Below, in pieces: positions 27,516 to 36,921 of a stretch of 64,000 nucleotides of DNA. Below the pieces are notes generated by a model, which saw only the letters and a program-made list of their open reading frames with translations, made no database searches and was not told the origin of the DNA. The DNA lies in the NCBI RefSeq assembly GCF_001467025.1, contig NZ_LNXV01000011.1, positions 1 through 64,000 of the forward strand, read 5' to 3'. Within the stretch, counting starts at the first letter, position 1, and every line of letters starts with the position of its first letter. A program made the translations under genes and the position numbers. The stretch comes from Legionella brunensis. Lineage in GTDB: Bacteria; Pseudomonadota; Gammaproteobacteria; Legionellales; Legionellaceae.

Positions 27516-28115
27516 TTATTGGACGTTATATATTTTTCCTGTTTGTAATCCCTCAACACTTTTACTGTAGGCCAAAGCCACTCGCGCCGCACTAACAGAT
27601 TCATAGCCTCTGAAATAAGGAGCGTAGTCTTCCATCGACTCTGTAATTACTGTGGGGCTCACGCAATTGATACGCTGTTTTTTAGGCATTTCTATAGCTG
27701 CTGCGATGACGAAAGAATTTAAAGCGCCATTAACCATTGATGCAGAAGAGCCGAAACGAATTGGATCATTACTCAGAATACCACTCGTCAGAGTAAATGA
27801 GCCCCCCTCATTTAGGTAATGTCTACCGATGAGTACGGTGTTTACTTGACCCATTAATTTATCCTGTAATCCGATATTGAATTCCTGCTCATGCATTTGC
27901 ATGAACTCGCCAAAATGGACCTTCCCTGTTGCCAATACCACCGCATCGACATGTTGAATTTTTTTAAACATGATCTCAATTGAAGTGTTATCTGTAATAT
28001 CAACATTAATATCCCCAGAACTAAAGCCTGCGGTAATAATTTCATGTCGCTGCTGTAATTCCGCAACTATTGCACGGCCTATCGTTCCAGATGCACCAAT
28101 TACTATTATTTTCAT
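27516..28115 (-). CDS. short-chain dehydrogenase/reductase, short form
   Basis: A 199-residue SDR. The NAD(P) motif GASGTIGRA lies at residues 8-16; a central TSGILSN segment has the catalytic Ser, but the usual Tyr-x3-Lys appears as SSASMVNGALNSF, lacking the Tyr, as in several atypical short SDRs of about 200 residues. Whether it is catalytic is therefore unclear. The ATG follows AGGGGG at good distance. It is a single gene between the permease and a 289-bp gap (28116-28404) in which I see nothing else beyond AT-rich promoter-like sequence. Confidence 0.78.
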   Translation of the reverse strand: MKIIVIGASGTIGRAIVAELQQRHEIITAGFSSGDINVDITDNTSIEIMFKKIQHVDAVVLATGKVHFGEFMQMHEQEFNIGLQDKLMGQVNTVLIGRHYLNEGGSFTLTSGILSNDPIRFGSSASMVNGALNSFVIAAAIEMPKKQRINCVSPTVITESMEDYAPYFRGYESVSAARVALAYSKSVEGLQTGKIYNVQ

Positions 28116-28404
28116 AATAACCCCCTGTAAAACCCAATAACTCCTTTTACTTCAGTTTCTCAAAAAAATCTTGATCTTCACAAGGCCCTATATAAAAAAC
28201 ACGAATGATAAGCTATATTTCCATCTCCAAAAACATGCTCCTCAACTGTTTTGCAGAATGCTCATTTAAAAAAATAATAAATTCCATAACTTAAATTTGA
28301 TTTATTTTTTATACTATAGTTTTATTTATATTTGAATTATTCAGGGAGTCTTTCCTGACTCATTCTTCTTCCATCCGATGTTTGCCTATATTTAAGGAAA
28401 AACT

Positions 28405-29256
28405 ATGTCTTTGGAGCCAAAAAAATTCCTTCATAGCCGCCAAGCTATTCTATCCCTCTCTCTAGTTACTATTTATTGGATTTACTGCTTATTCTGGGCT
28501 CCTCTTATTTTTCTTGAAGGAATCTCGTCGTTTGGCTGGATTGGAAAAATAGCTTTCCTTCTCATTAGTTGCCATTTAACCATGATAGCTATTTCAATTT
28601 ATCTGCATCGCAGCCAAACACATAAAGCAGTAGAGTTTCACCCCATCTTAAGGCATTTTTTTCGATTTTGGCTATGGCTCACTTCAGGAATCATTCGTTC
28701 GGAGTGGGTAGCAATTCATCGTGCACATCACCAAGCTCCCGATAGAGCATCTGATCCACACAGCCCATTAAATCATGGTTTATCTAATATGTTTTTAAAG
28801 GGAGCAGAGATTTATAACCAGGCAAAAAACTCTGATGTCGTCAGCCAATATGGTTATGTTAATGACAATGATTTTTTGGAAATGTATCTTTATAAAACTA
28901 GAATTGGTCCATTTTGTTTTTTATTGCTTGAGATTGCATTTTTCGGTCTATGGGGCGTCGTCTTGTGGAATTTACAAATGATCTTTCAAATCGTTGCGCA
29001 AACTGCATTAATAAATGGTTTAGGTCATTACTGTGGCTACCGCAATTTTCATACTGATGATAATTCTCATAATTTAATAAGATGGGGAATTCTTATTTCA
29101 GGTGAGGAGTTACATAACAACCATCACCATGATCCGGCAGCTGCAAAATTCTCATGTCATAAAAATGAATTTGATATTGGGTGGTTATACATTAGCCTGT
29201 TAAGAAAATTGAAACTGGCTCAGCTTCGAAAAGATAACGGCAAAAGGACTCTTTAA
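28405..29256 (+). CDS. acyl-CoA/acyl-lipid delta-9-type fatty acid desaturase
   Basis: A 283-residue integral-membrane di-iron desaturase. The three histidine boxes are all present: HRSQTH after the first membrane pair, HRAHH (HxxHH) about 40 residues later and HNNHHH near residue 230 (EELHNNHHHDP). Two hydrophobic hairpins anchor it in the inner membrane. The family inserts an aerobic cis double bond, normally at C9 of a saturated acyl chain. It lies 4 kb from the PUFA-synthase-like genes but in a separate unit, so a link to that pathway is not shown. Confidence 0.88.
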   Translation: MSLEPKKFLHSRQAILSLSLVTIYWIYCLFWAPLIFLEGISSFGWIGKIAFLLISCHLTMIAISIYLHRSQTHKAVEFHPILRHFFRFWLWLTSGIIRSEWVAIHRAHHQAPDRASDPHSPLNHGLSNMFLKGAEIYNQAKNSDVVSQYGYVNDNDFLEMYLYKTRIGPFCFLLLEIAFFGLWGVVLWNLQMIFQIVAQTALINGLGHYCGYRNFHTDDNSHNLIRWGILISGEELHNNHHHDPAAAKFSCHKNEFDIGWLYISLLRKLKLAQLRKDNGKRTL

Positions 29257-29276
29257 ACCAACCTAACTAAGTTTGT

Positions 29277-31082
29277 TTAAAGACCTCCTGTTTGAATGTT
29301 CCATAAGTATTGATAATAAGTTGGGTTTGCAATTAATTGTTGATGATTTCCTTGCTCAATAATGCGCCCTTTATCAAGGACATAGATCATATCTGCACCT
29401 GTCACTGTAGACAGACGATGCGCAATGATAATGGTTGTCTTATTGTGAGAAATGGTAGCCAAGGCCTGCTGAATGGCTAATTCTGTATCATTATCTACAG
29501 CTGATGTTGCTTCATCAAGGATAAGAATAGGCGCATCTTTGAGGACAGCACGAGCGATTGCTATTCGCTGCTTTTGACCACCTGATAAATAACCTCCTCG
29601 CTGCCCCACGGGAGAGTTATAAGTTTGAGGCAAAAGTTTGATAAATTTACCAGCACCGGCAATTTTAGCCGCATGCTGGATTTCTTCGAAAGAAGCACCA
29701 ACTTTGGCGTAAGCAATGTTCTCGGCAATAGTTCCCTCAAAAAGAAATACATCTTGGCTAACTAAAGCAATTTGTTGCCGCCATTGCGATAATTCAAAAT
29801 ATTCTATGTTATGCCCATCCCAAAAAATGCCTCCTTTTTGGGGTTGATAAAAACGACATAACAACTTTATAAGCGAACTTTTTCCTGAACCAGACTCCCC
29901 AACAAAAGCAACCGTGTGGTTTTTACCGATTGTAACGCTAAAACGTTCAAATACTGATTGTTTGGTACCAGCATAAGCAAATGATAAATCAGTGATTACC
30001 AAACCTTGATCCCTTTTACTCTCTTTATCAACATATATCTCCTCTATATCTTCTTTATTTTCTTCTTTTTTCCAAGTCAGTAAGTTTAAGGCTCTTGTTG
30101 TTGACGCCATGGCTCTTTGGAAATTAACTGTAACATCAGCAAGATAAGAAAAAGGCCATAAGAGACGTTGCGATAAAAAAACGAGCAAGCTAAATATCCC
30201 AACATTCATTTCCCCATGAATTGCTTGATAACCCCCAATTAATAAAGTAAATAAAAAGCCTGTCAAAATCATGATACGAATTACTGGGGTTACCATTGAA
30301 CTAATAACAATCGTTTCGCGATTTGCTTCTTGGTAATCAAGGCTTAACTGCTCGATACGTTCAGCTTCAAAACTCTCAGCAGTGTAGCTTTTTATTGTCA
30401 AAAGCCCCATTAAATTATTGGCTAGAGCAACTGAAATATTGGCCGCCTTCTCACGAACCTTTAAAAACTTAGGCTCTAATTTATGCTGGAAATAAAAAGC
30501 TCCCAATAAAATAAATGGTACAGGTAAAATGGAAAATAAAGTGATCAGTGGGGAGCAGAAAAGAAAAATAATACCAATTAAAATCGTTGAAGAGACAATT
30601 TGGATAATTTGATTAATTCCATCTTCCAGAAATCGCTCTAGCTGGTTGATATCATCATTAATAGTAGCAATTAATTGCCCTATGGCTGTTTTATCCACAT
30701 CTTCCATACGAGCCGATTGAATGTGTTGATAAGTCTGCATACGCAAGCGATGTTCAACCGTTTGCGCCAAATTTCGCCATTTGACACTGTACAAATATTG
30801 AAAAACAGACTCCAAACTCCAGGCAATGAAGGTCAAAACACCAAGCAAAATCAGTTGGAACAACATATTTGGATTACCTGACAGCTTAGCTAGCCAGGAG
30901 TGATTACGATTAACGACAACGTCGACTGCCGCACCAATCAAAACCTCAGGAAAAATATCAAATAACTTATTTAATACAGAATATAAGATCGCGGTTAGAT
31001 AAGTTGCGCGATCATCCTTCATGTAGCTTAATAATCGAAATAAAGGGTAACGAGAGGTTTCCAAATAAGTTTTTTGATTCAT
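29277..31082 (-). CDS. ABC exporter half-transporter (MsbA/lipid or drug type)
   Basis: A 601-residue fused membrane/ATPase protein that would act as a homodimer in the inner membrane. Residues about 20-320 carry six membrane helices; the nucleotide-binding domain (about 350-590) has Walker A GESGSGKSS, Q-loop SQDVFLFEG, signature LSGGQKQR, Walker B ILILDEATSAVD and H-loop AHRLSTV. All catalytic residues are intact. Type IV exporters of this kind move lipids, drugs or peptides; no substrate can be assigned. It is a single gene, convergent with the desaturase and divergent from the large kinase-like gene. Confidence 0.88.
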   Translation of the reverse strand: MNQKTYLETSRYPLFRLLSYMKDDRATYLTAILYSVLNKLFDIFPEVLIGAAVDVVVNRNHSWLAKLSGNPNMLFQLILLGVLTFIAWSLESVFQYLYSVKWRNLAQTVEHRLRMQTYQHIQSARMEDVDKTAIGQLIATINDDINQLERFLEDGINQIIQIVSSTILIGIIFLFCSPLITLFSILPVPFILLGAFYFQHKLEPKFLKVREKAANISVALANNLMGLLTIKSYTAESFEAERIEQLSLDYQEANRETIVISSMVTPVIRIMILTGFLFTLLIGGYQAIHGEMNVGIFSLLVFLSQRLLWPFSYLADVTVNFQRAMASTTRALNLLTWKKEENKEDIEEIYVDKESKRDQGLVITDLSFAYAGTKQSVFERFSVTIGKNHTVAFVGESGSGKSSLIKLLCRFYQPQKGGIFWDGHNIEYFELSQWRQQIALVSQDVFLFEGTIAENIAYAKVGASFEEIQHAAKIAGAGKFIKLLPQTYNSPVGQRGGYLSGGQKQRIAIARAVLKDAPILILDEATSAVDNDTELAIQQALATISHNKTTIIIAHRLSTVTGADMIYVLDKGRIIEQGNHQQLIANPTYYQYLWNIQTGGL

Positions 31083-31208
31083 CGAAGACCCATACTTTTT
31101 AGAAAGATACTAATTTTGCTTTCATAGCTTAACATTGAATGATGTTGAATTTACAAAAATTTTGATGTTTAGTTATATTTTTTCTACAAAGTACATTCCG
31201 CCACCTTA

Positions 31209-31237
31209 TTGTACAATTTTAAACACAATGCTACAAT
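31209..31237 (+). promoter_or_regulatory. putative promoter of the kinase-like gene
   Basis: TTGTAC, a 17-bp spacer and TACAAT, ending 33 bp before the ATG at 31271. Spacing is ideal and both hexamers are one or two bases from consensus. Confidence 0.45.
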
Positions 31238-31270
31238 GTACAACTTGTATATTTATTATTGAATTATACC

Positions 31271-34200
31271 ATGCTGTCTAAACCTCAAGTTGCCGAAGGT
31301 GTTCTCAAACGACCCGAATATTTAAAACTAGTCAATTTGATTGATAGATTTAATGCCACCAAAGAAAGCTACCAACAATTAGTTATTTTGCAGCAAATTG
31401 ATATGTACTCTAAGGCTATTGTTGACAATTGTGAATCCGAGTTTTTTGAAAAGCCCCTAGCCCCACGTGTTGGCGCATATACAGATGGTATTTATGCCTG
31501 GCGCCACCAAGAGAGTTTTAAGTCAAATAAGTCATCCAACACGTCTAATACACTAAGCCATGAACCAGAACAAAGCTTAGAGGAAGTACTACAGCATTAT
31601 GGTGTACATCGAGATGGCTCAATTTTCCTTAGGAGTATTGAGTTTGCAGCAGCCTATAAGCAATTAGGTATCACTGCTCCCCAATTAACTTATGAGGAAA
31701 ACGAGACAAACCTTGACAAACTTTATACTCTTTTAAGTAATCGTTATTCAATCCTAAAGCACCTCTTACAAGAGACTCAAAGTAATGATGCCTCAAATCT
31801 TCATGAAGAGTTAGCAAAAGTCCACATTCAGCTATTTGATCTAATTGAGCAAGCACCAGAGATTAAAGAATTAGTGGCGGAGCATTTAAATATACTTGCT
31901 TTGTCATATGCAAAAATTGAAATTTTACAAAATAAACTAGAACAGGAATTTTCTGAATATCAGGCAGCGCCATTACAAGAAAAACGTGTCAATAACGACA
32001 ACGTCCTATTTACAATTTCAACAAATAATGCAAAGAAAGATCAAGATCAAAAAAATTCGAATATAGAATTAGTTATCAGACTTGAAGACCGTGATAATTT
32101 AGTCAATGAAGAGTGGTTAAAATCTAATAAAGTAGCGCGATTTTTTGTCCAAGATTATGCCACTTTCATGAAGCAGTTTCCTGGAGAAATCAATAGCTAT
32201 CGTCCAGTAGCCATTAGCCAATATGCTAAACAAGGTAACTTAAAACAGATTGCTAAAACTATACCAAGAGAGCAATCCGATGTCCTCGTTGAGAAAACAC
32301 AAGATTATTTTTCTCAGATTAGCGAATTTTGTTCGGAACTAATAAAACTTAACATCTATCACCCTGATATCAAATTGACGAACTTTCTCCTTGATAACGG
32401 TCAAGTTCTTGTCAGTGACAGAAAGGCTTTCGAAAAACAACAAAAAATCAAACTGACTGGCCTTAGGACAAGCCCTCTTTATGCACCGCCTGAATTCCTC
32501 ACCCTCTTGAACAAGTCTGGTACAGGAGTCAAATCTATAGCGCAAAGAAAAACTATAGATTTAGTCCCGTTTATGACTTACCAAGTTGGCATGGCGTTGA
32601 AATCTTTTCTATCTGGTGGCAAATCACCTAGTACTCTTCTTACAGTGGATTTGCTTAAAGGCTGTCCAAATCCTAGTATTGCGCATAAAAATCTGGTGAC
32701 TTTAAGCGATGCGCTGACAAGAAGTTTAATTGAACATCGCATCAGTCTAGAAGTTTTTCATAGTATGCTTGATGCTAAGAAATTAAATCTTGAACCAGAG
32801 AAATTTCAATTAGAGCTTGAAAAAGTTGCAGGTAAAAATCCGTTCGTCATGACCCACGCCATTAAGCAATTAATGGCAGAGTCAGAGGACATTGATGTAA
32901 ATGCTATAGAGACTCTTCTAGTTCCTTATGATAAGAGCCTAACATGGATAGATCACGACGTTGAAACAACCCTCATAGAGCTTCTAAAAACAAAAACGCT
33001 CTCCTCTGTTTCTTACAAAGAGTTCGCTGTTAAACTGGCAGAATTTCACCGTTTAATCCAACTCGGCTCTGTAGAGGATAACAACATCTTGTCTCTTGAT
33101 AGGTTAGTCAAAGAGAGTAAAGCTCTTTTAAAAAATAGCAATGCAAAAGGTTCAAATTTTGCGGAACGACTCTTACTTAAAGCAATTATAAAGGTTGAAA
33201 ACGACTATGAACCTTACCTTGACACAGTTGCTATTCGTTCACTAATAGACAAATTTAACAATAACAATTTGACTACCGATGATTGGCAACAAACCATAGA
33301 CTTTTTGAACAAATATCTTTTGATCCAAGATAAAAAATCCGAGAGACTTACTACTAGTTTCTCAACGCTTCAAAAGGCTAGTTTTCGTTTTGTTAGCGAT
33401 GAGTTAGCTGCATTTAATACGAAAAAGGCTTCGTTATTTGAAAGATTCTTAGCTTGGATGGATATAAGCCCTCTGCCTAACAGAGTAGTAACCAAAGAAG
33501 ATATGGAGACTGACCCCATGCTTCAAAGAAGCCACCTTCTTTTATCAGGGCTCTCATCAGAGAAGATAAACGTATTACTTGAATCCAATCCTGAGTTAGC
33601 AACTTCAATGGTATCTTTATATGATAATTTTCAACAATCTAACGATAAACTAAAGCAATTGAAAGAAGTTGAAACAGCACTGGCAGAGCTTCTGAAAACA
33701 AAAACATCCTCTTCTGTTTCCAACGAAGAATTAACCATTAAACTGACAGAACTTCAGCAGCTAATCGCGCTGGGCTCTGTCGAAGACAACCATATATTAT
33801 CTCTCGATAAATTACTCAAAGAAACTAAAGCTCTTCTAAAAAGCAGTAATTCAGAAGCGGAAAAACTTTTACTCAAAGTCATTAAACAAGCAGAAAAAGA
33901 CTACGAATCGGACCTTCACACAGTTGTTATTCGTTCATTGGTAGGCAAATTTAAACATAAAAATTTGACTACTGCTGATTGGCAACAAACCATAGATTTT
34001 TTAAACCAGTATCTTTTGACTAAAGAGAAAACGTCCGAAGGGCTTAACACTAGCATATCAGCGCTTCGAAAGGCTAGTTTTCGTTTTGTTATAGAAGAGT
34101 TAGCTGCATTTAATACGGAAAAGGCTTCGTTATTTGAAAGATTCTTAGCTTGGATGAATATAAGTCCTCTCCCTAACAGAGTAACCAAAGAAGATATGGA

Positions 34201-34630
34201 GACTGACCCCATACTTCAAAGAAGCCACCTTCTTTTATCAGGGCTCTCATCAGAGAAGATAAACGTATTACTTGAATCCAATCCTGAGTTAGCAACCTCA
34301 ATGGTGTCTTTATACGAGAACACTCAACAATCTTACGATAAAATGGGCAAGTTGAAAAAAGAGCCTGTAGGCGGGAAAGCTAAAGAGACAGGGAACTCTG
34401 ACTCATCCTCGCAAAAGAAAGAGTCAACCACCTCGTCATCTCCCGAAGAAAGCGTGGAATTACAAGGAGAGGGTTCAATTGTAATCAGAGAAGATACCAG
34501 CAATAATGCAGAATCCACAGAAGAATATGGCGAAAGTTCAACTATAATCAGAGAAGACGTTGACGATTCGCCTACTATAAATAAGGACGTCCCATCAGAA
34601 AACGATGCCCCCTCTTCTTCCTTTAATTAA
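31271..34630 (+). CDS. large kinase-like orphan protein with tandem repeat, effector candidate
   Basis: A protein of about 1119 residues. Around residues 230-420 it has protein-kinase-like motifs: HPDIKLTN (His364, Asp366, Lys368, Asn371) equals the HxDxKxxN catalytic loop; VLVSDRK (Asp383) sits where DFG is expected, altered; YAPPEF (404-409) resembles the APE motif. The beta-3 Lys is not obvious (VIRLEDR), so activity is uncertain. Residues about 563-1025 are two tandem copies of a 226-231-residue helical unit. The C-terminus is rich in Glu, Ser and Asp, as in Dot/Icm effectors. Start: the frame opens with TTG at 31259, but ATG at 31271 is more likely; neither has a strong Shine-Dalgarno. 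Eukaryote-like kinase effectors (LegK) are known in Legionella; membership here is inferred. Confidence 0.75.
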   Translation: MLSKPQVAEGVLKRPEYLKLVNLIDRFNATKESYQQLVILQQIDMYSKAIVDNCESEFFEKPLAPRVGAYTDGIYAWRHQESFKSNKSSNTSNTLSHEPEQSLEEVLQHYGVHRDGSIFLRSIEFAAAYKQLGITAPQLTYEENETNLDKLYTLLSNRYSILKHLLQETQSNDASNLHEELAKVHIQLFDLIEQAPEIKELVAEHLNILALSYAKIEILQNKLEQEFSEYQAAPLQEKRVNNDNVLFTISTNNAKKDQDQKNSNIELVIRLEDRDNLVNEEWLKSNKVARFFVQDYATFMKQFPGEINSYRPVAISQYAKQGNLKQIAKTIPREQSDVLVEKTQDYFSQISEFCSELIKLNIYHPDIKLTNFLLDNGQVLVSDRKAFEKQQKIKLTGLRTSPLYAPPEFLTLLNKSGTGVKSIAQRKTIDLVPFMTYQVGMALKSFLSGGKSPSTLLTVDLLKGCPNPSIAHKNLVTLSDALTRSLIEHRISLEVFHSMLDAKKLNLEPEKFQLELEKVAGKNPFVMTHAIKQLMAESEDIDVNAIETLLVPYDKSLTWIDHDVETTLIELLKTKTLSSVSYKEFAVKLAEFHRLIQLGSVEDNNILSLDRLVKESKALLKNSNAKGSNFAERLLLKAIIKVENDYEPYLDTVAIRSLIDKFNNNNLTTDDWQQTIDFLNKYLLIQDKKSERLTTSFSTLQKASFRFVSDELAAFNTKKASLFERFLAWMDISPLPNRVVTKEDMETDPMLQRSHLLLSGLSSEKINVLLESNPELATSMVSLYDNFQQSNDKLKQLKEVETALAELLKTKTSSSVSNEELTIKLTELQQLIALGSVEDNHILSLDKLLKETKALLKSSNSEAEKLLLKVIKQAEKDYESDLHTVVIRSLVGKFKHKNLTTADWQQTIDFLNQYLLTKEKTSEGLNTSISALRKASFRFVIEELAAFNTEKASLFERFLAWMNISPLPNRVTKEDMETDPILQRSHLLLSGLSSEKINVLLESNPELATSMVSLYENTQQSYDKMGKLKKEPVGGKAKETGNSDSSSQKKESTTSSSPEESVELQGEGSIVIREDTSNNAESTEEYGESSTIIREDVDDSPTINKDVPSENDAPSSSFN
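32957..33649 (+). repeat. copy 1 of in-gene tandem duplication
   Basis: A 693-bp unit inside the kinase-like gene, repeated in frame at 33665. It encodes ELLKTKT...SVEDNNILSLD at the start and LSSEKINVLLESNPEL near the end. The 3' third (from about 33398) is nearly identical to copy 2 at DNA level, while the 5' part has diverged. Confidence 0.9.
33665..34342 (+). repeat. copy 2 of in-gene tandem duplication
   Basis: A 678-bp second copy, shorter by one 12-bp and one 3-bp in-frame difference. The frame is kept, pointing to selection on the protein. Near-identity of the 3' third suggests recent duplication or gene conversion. Confidence 0.9.
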
Positions 34631-34644
34631 AGAAAACCCTATAT

Positions 34645-34673
34645 AAAAAGCCCCATGTACATGGGGCCTTTTT
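34645..34673 (+). terminator. strong rho-independent terminator
   Basis: A perfect palindromic stem GCCCCATG/CATGGGGC around a TA centre, flanked by an A-run on the left and TTTTT on the right. It lies 15 bp after the kinase-like gene and could work in both directions, also serving the converging gene. Confidence 0.85.
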
Positions 34674-34704
34674 ATCTTTAACCGATTAACTTCTCCCTAA
34701 ATCA

Positions 34705-36792
34705 TCATTTCATTTGGGAGCTTACTTTAGCACTCGCTTCGAATCCATTGTCTTGTAACAACTTTTCAAACTCAGAAGCGCTATGAGGCTCTGACCAAAA
34801 ATGCAAACTATTACGTTTCATAGAGCAAACATCACGAATCTGTTGTATGTATTCTTGCTCATTTACTGAAGTAAACCCACCTTCAACTTGCTGCAAGCTT
34901 TGTTGAATTCCAGATAATAAATCGGCTTTCCACTGACTATTTCGTGATGTTTTACGCTCATTTTTTTGATTTATTATATTATCTTTTAGTGTATCGATAA
35001 TAGTTAGTAGCTTATCTCTGTTGGAATTTTGGGCTTCAACTACCTGAATGTTTAACAATTGACACAATTCCTTTTCTGTAATTGATGCCCAATTCATTGT
35101 GGGGCGACGCCTCTCCTCTGGAAATTGCATATAAATTAAGTTAAATAATCGAGCGTGCTTTTGTTGCCAATCATCAAAACGATGTCTATTATACCACTTG
35201 CGATCTTCTATTAAGGTATGAATTTCCTCAGCCGTTATCTTTGCGACCTCAATGATTTTTGGCTCAATGTTCAGTAATTGGCACAATTCCTTTTCTGTAA
35301 TTATTGACCAATCTATTTTGGAGTGCTGCTGCTCTGGAATTTGCATATAAATTGATCTAAATAGTTTAGCATGGTGTTGTTGCCAATCATTAAGGGCACG
35401 TCCGTTATACATATACAGCTTGCGATCTTCTATTAAATTATGGATTTCCTCGGCCGTTATCTTTTTTCCCGCAGTCTTGGTTGTTTCTTCAACAACTTCA
35501 GTAGTCCCCTTGGCGGTGCGAGTAGCTTCCTCTTTCTCAATATTCATTAATTGGCACAATTCCACTTCTGTAATTGATGACCAATCAATTACAGAATGCC
35601 TCTCTTCTGGAATCTGCGTATAAATTGATACAAATAGTTCGGCATAGAGTTGCTGCCAACCTTCAAGACCTTGTCCATCAAACAGTTTGCGATTTTCTAT
35701 TAAGTCATGGATTTGCTCAGCCGTTATCTTTTTTTCCTCAGTCTTGGTTGTTTCTTCAACAACTTCGGTAGTCCCCTTGGCGGCACGAGTAGCTTCCTCT
35801 TTCTCAATATTTATTAATTGGCACAATTCCACTTCTGTAATTGATGACCAATCAATTGTAGAATGTTTTTTCTCTGGGATTTGGGTATAAATTAATTCAA
35901 ATAGTTCACCATTAACTAGTTGCCAACCTTTAAGCCCGTAGATTGTTCCATCAAAAAGCTTGCGATTTTCTATTAAGTCATGGATTTGCTCAGCCGTTAT
36001 CTTTTTTTCCTCAGTCTTGGTTTCTTCGGCGGCTTCGTTATCTTTAAAATCTATGATCTTTTGTGGCGAAAAATAATAGAGAACAGCCCCCTTTGCTCGA
36101 TTGGTATTGATTTTCTCCAGGACATGAGTCGTCATTTCTTGAAGATCTTCTGTAGACGATAAAATACCGGTCAGTGAATCATAACTGTAGTAAACATTTC
36201 CCCGTTTGATGAGAGGAATCGTATGCCCCTCCATTCTTATAGAAACTCCTTGAGGGTCTTGCAGTTGGCCACATATGGCCACAATTTCCTCTTCTAGCGA
36301 TAGTTTTTCTTCATCGTTTCCTAACAGTTGTTTTAATTCATTTTCAGTAACGGTGGCCCAATCAATAATCGGGGCAGGTTTTCCATTAGCCTTAGCTTCA
36401 AGCTTCTTCTGAATGGCTTCTGTCGTATCATAATTATATGTAAAAAAAAGATCGAAAATGCCATTTCGGATTAAATTATCACGGTTATCTAATAACTCTT
36501 TAATATTTATCTCATTGGGTGCGATCACTGCTGTTGTGGGATTTTTAAAAAATTCAGAAAAATATTGCTGATAAGCCTCTTCTTCTAATAAGCCTGCACC
36601 TCGCTCCTTATTATGGGAGAGTTGTTCTATATAAAGCATCTGGGAACTTTTATGCGCTTCTTTTATTTTACTATCCATCTCCTTCTCATTCCGCGCACTT
36701 AAAATAGCTTCAATGACTGCAACACTTATTAAAGTGCAAGCATTAACCGTTTGGGGAGAAGCTAGACGTTTAGTTTTCATTTCAACAGCCAA
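34705..36792 (-). CDS. repeat protein with possible Cys-His-Asp protease-like N-domain, effector candidate
   Basis: A 695-residue orphan. The first 260 residues may form a papain-like domain: Cys19 in VNACTL, His190 in EGHTIP and Asp205 in YYSYDS, the 15-residue His-to-Asp spacing being typical of such proteases; this is inference. From about 260 on come four units of 74-91 residues with the pattern ITAEQIHDLIE-RKLF, WQ, LF--IY-QIPE, then DWSSITE-ELCQL-NI; a weaker unit (IIDWATVTENELKQLL) lies earlier, near 110-165. Units 1 and 2 are nearly identical in DNA. Glu/Thr linkers separate them. No signal peptide or membrane segment. It resembles repeat-bearing Legionella effector candidates; function unknown. 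Confidence 0.72.
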   Translation of the reverse strand: MAVEMKTKRLASPQTVNACTLISVAVIEAILSARNEKEMDSKIKEAHKSSQMLYIEQLSHNKERGAGLLEEEAYQQYFSEFFKNPTTAVIAPNEINIKELLDNRDNLIRNGIFDLFFTYNYDTTEAIQKKLEAKANGKPAPIIDWATVTENELKQLLGNDEEKLSLEEEIVAICGQLQDPQGVSIRMEGHTIPLIKRGNVYYSYDSLTGILSSTEDLQEMTTHVLEKINTNRAKGAVLYYFSPQKIIDFKDNEAAEETKTEEKKITAEQIHDLIENRKLFDGTIYGLKGWQLVNGELFELIYTQIPEKKHSTIDWSSITEVELCQLINIEKEEATRAAKGTTEVVEETTKTEEKKITAEQIHDLIENRKLFDGQGLEGWQQLYAELFVSIYTQIPEERHSVIDWSSITEVELCQLMNIEKEEATRTAKGTTEVVEETTKTAGKKITAEEIHNLIEDRKLYMYNGRALNDWQQHHAKLFRSIYMQIPEQQHSKIDWSIITEKELCQLLNIEPKIIEVAKITAEEIHTLIEDRKWYNRHRFDDWQQKHARLFNLIYMQFPEERRRPTMNWASITEKELCQLLNIQVVEAQNSNRDKLLTIIDTLKDNIINQKNERKTSRNSQWKADLLSGIQQSLQQVEGGFTSVNEQEYIQQIRDVCSMKRNSLHFWSEPHSASEFEKLLQDNGFEASAKVSSQMK
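35030..36008 (-). repeat. four tandem units coding the repeat domain
   Basis: Successive units begin (minus strand) near 36008, 35735, 35468 and 35246; the measured offsets of the ATGGATTT-type segment are 273, 267 and 222 bp, all multiples of three. The first two units and their linkers are almost identical; the last two have lost the long Glu/Thr linker. Confidence 0.85.
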
Positions 36793-36921
36793 AATTGTTA
36801 GTTATCTTGTAATTATGCCTCATGATTATTAACAAACCCTTATGATTCAAATAAAAAATAGGATAAGAAAGGGCGATTTCAGTCTAGATTAGACAAATTA
36901 TGTCGAGTCACTCCAGTGTGA

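Noticed and set aside
33916-34212. 98-codon minus-strand frame inside the kinase-like gene
   Set aside because: Antisense to the second repeat copy and explained by the codon pattern of the real gene.
35420-36162. several 60-67-codon plus-strand frames with repeated sequences
   Set aside because: They are antisense copies produced by the tandem repeats of the 695-residue gene, not genes.
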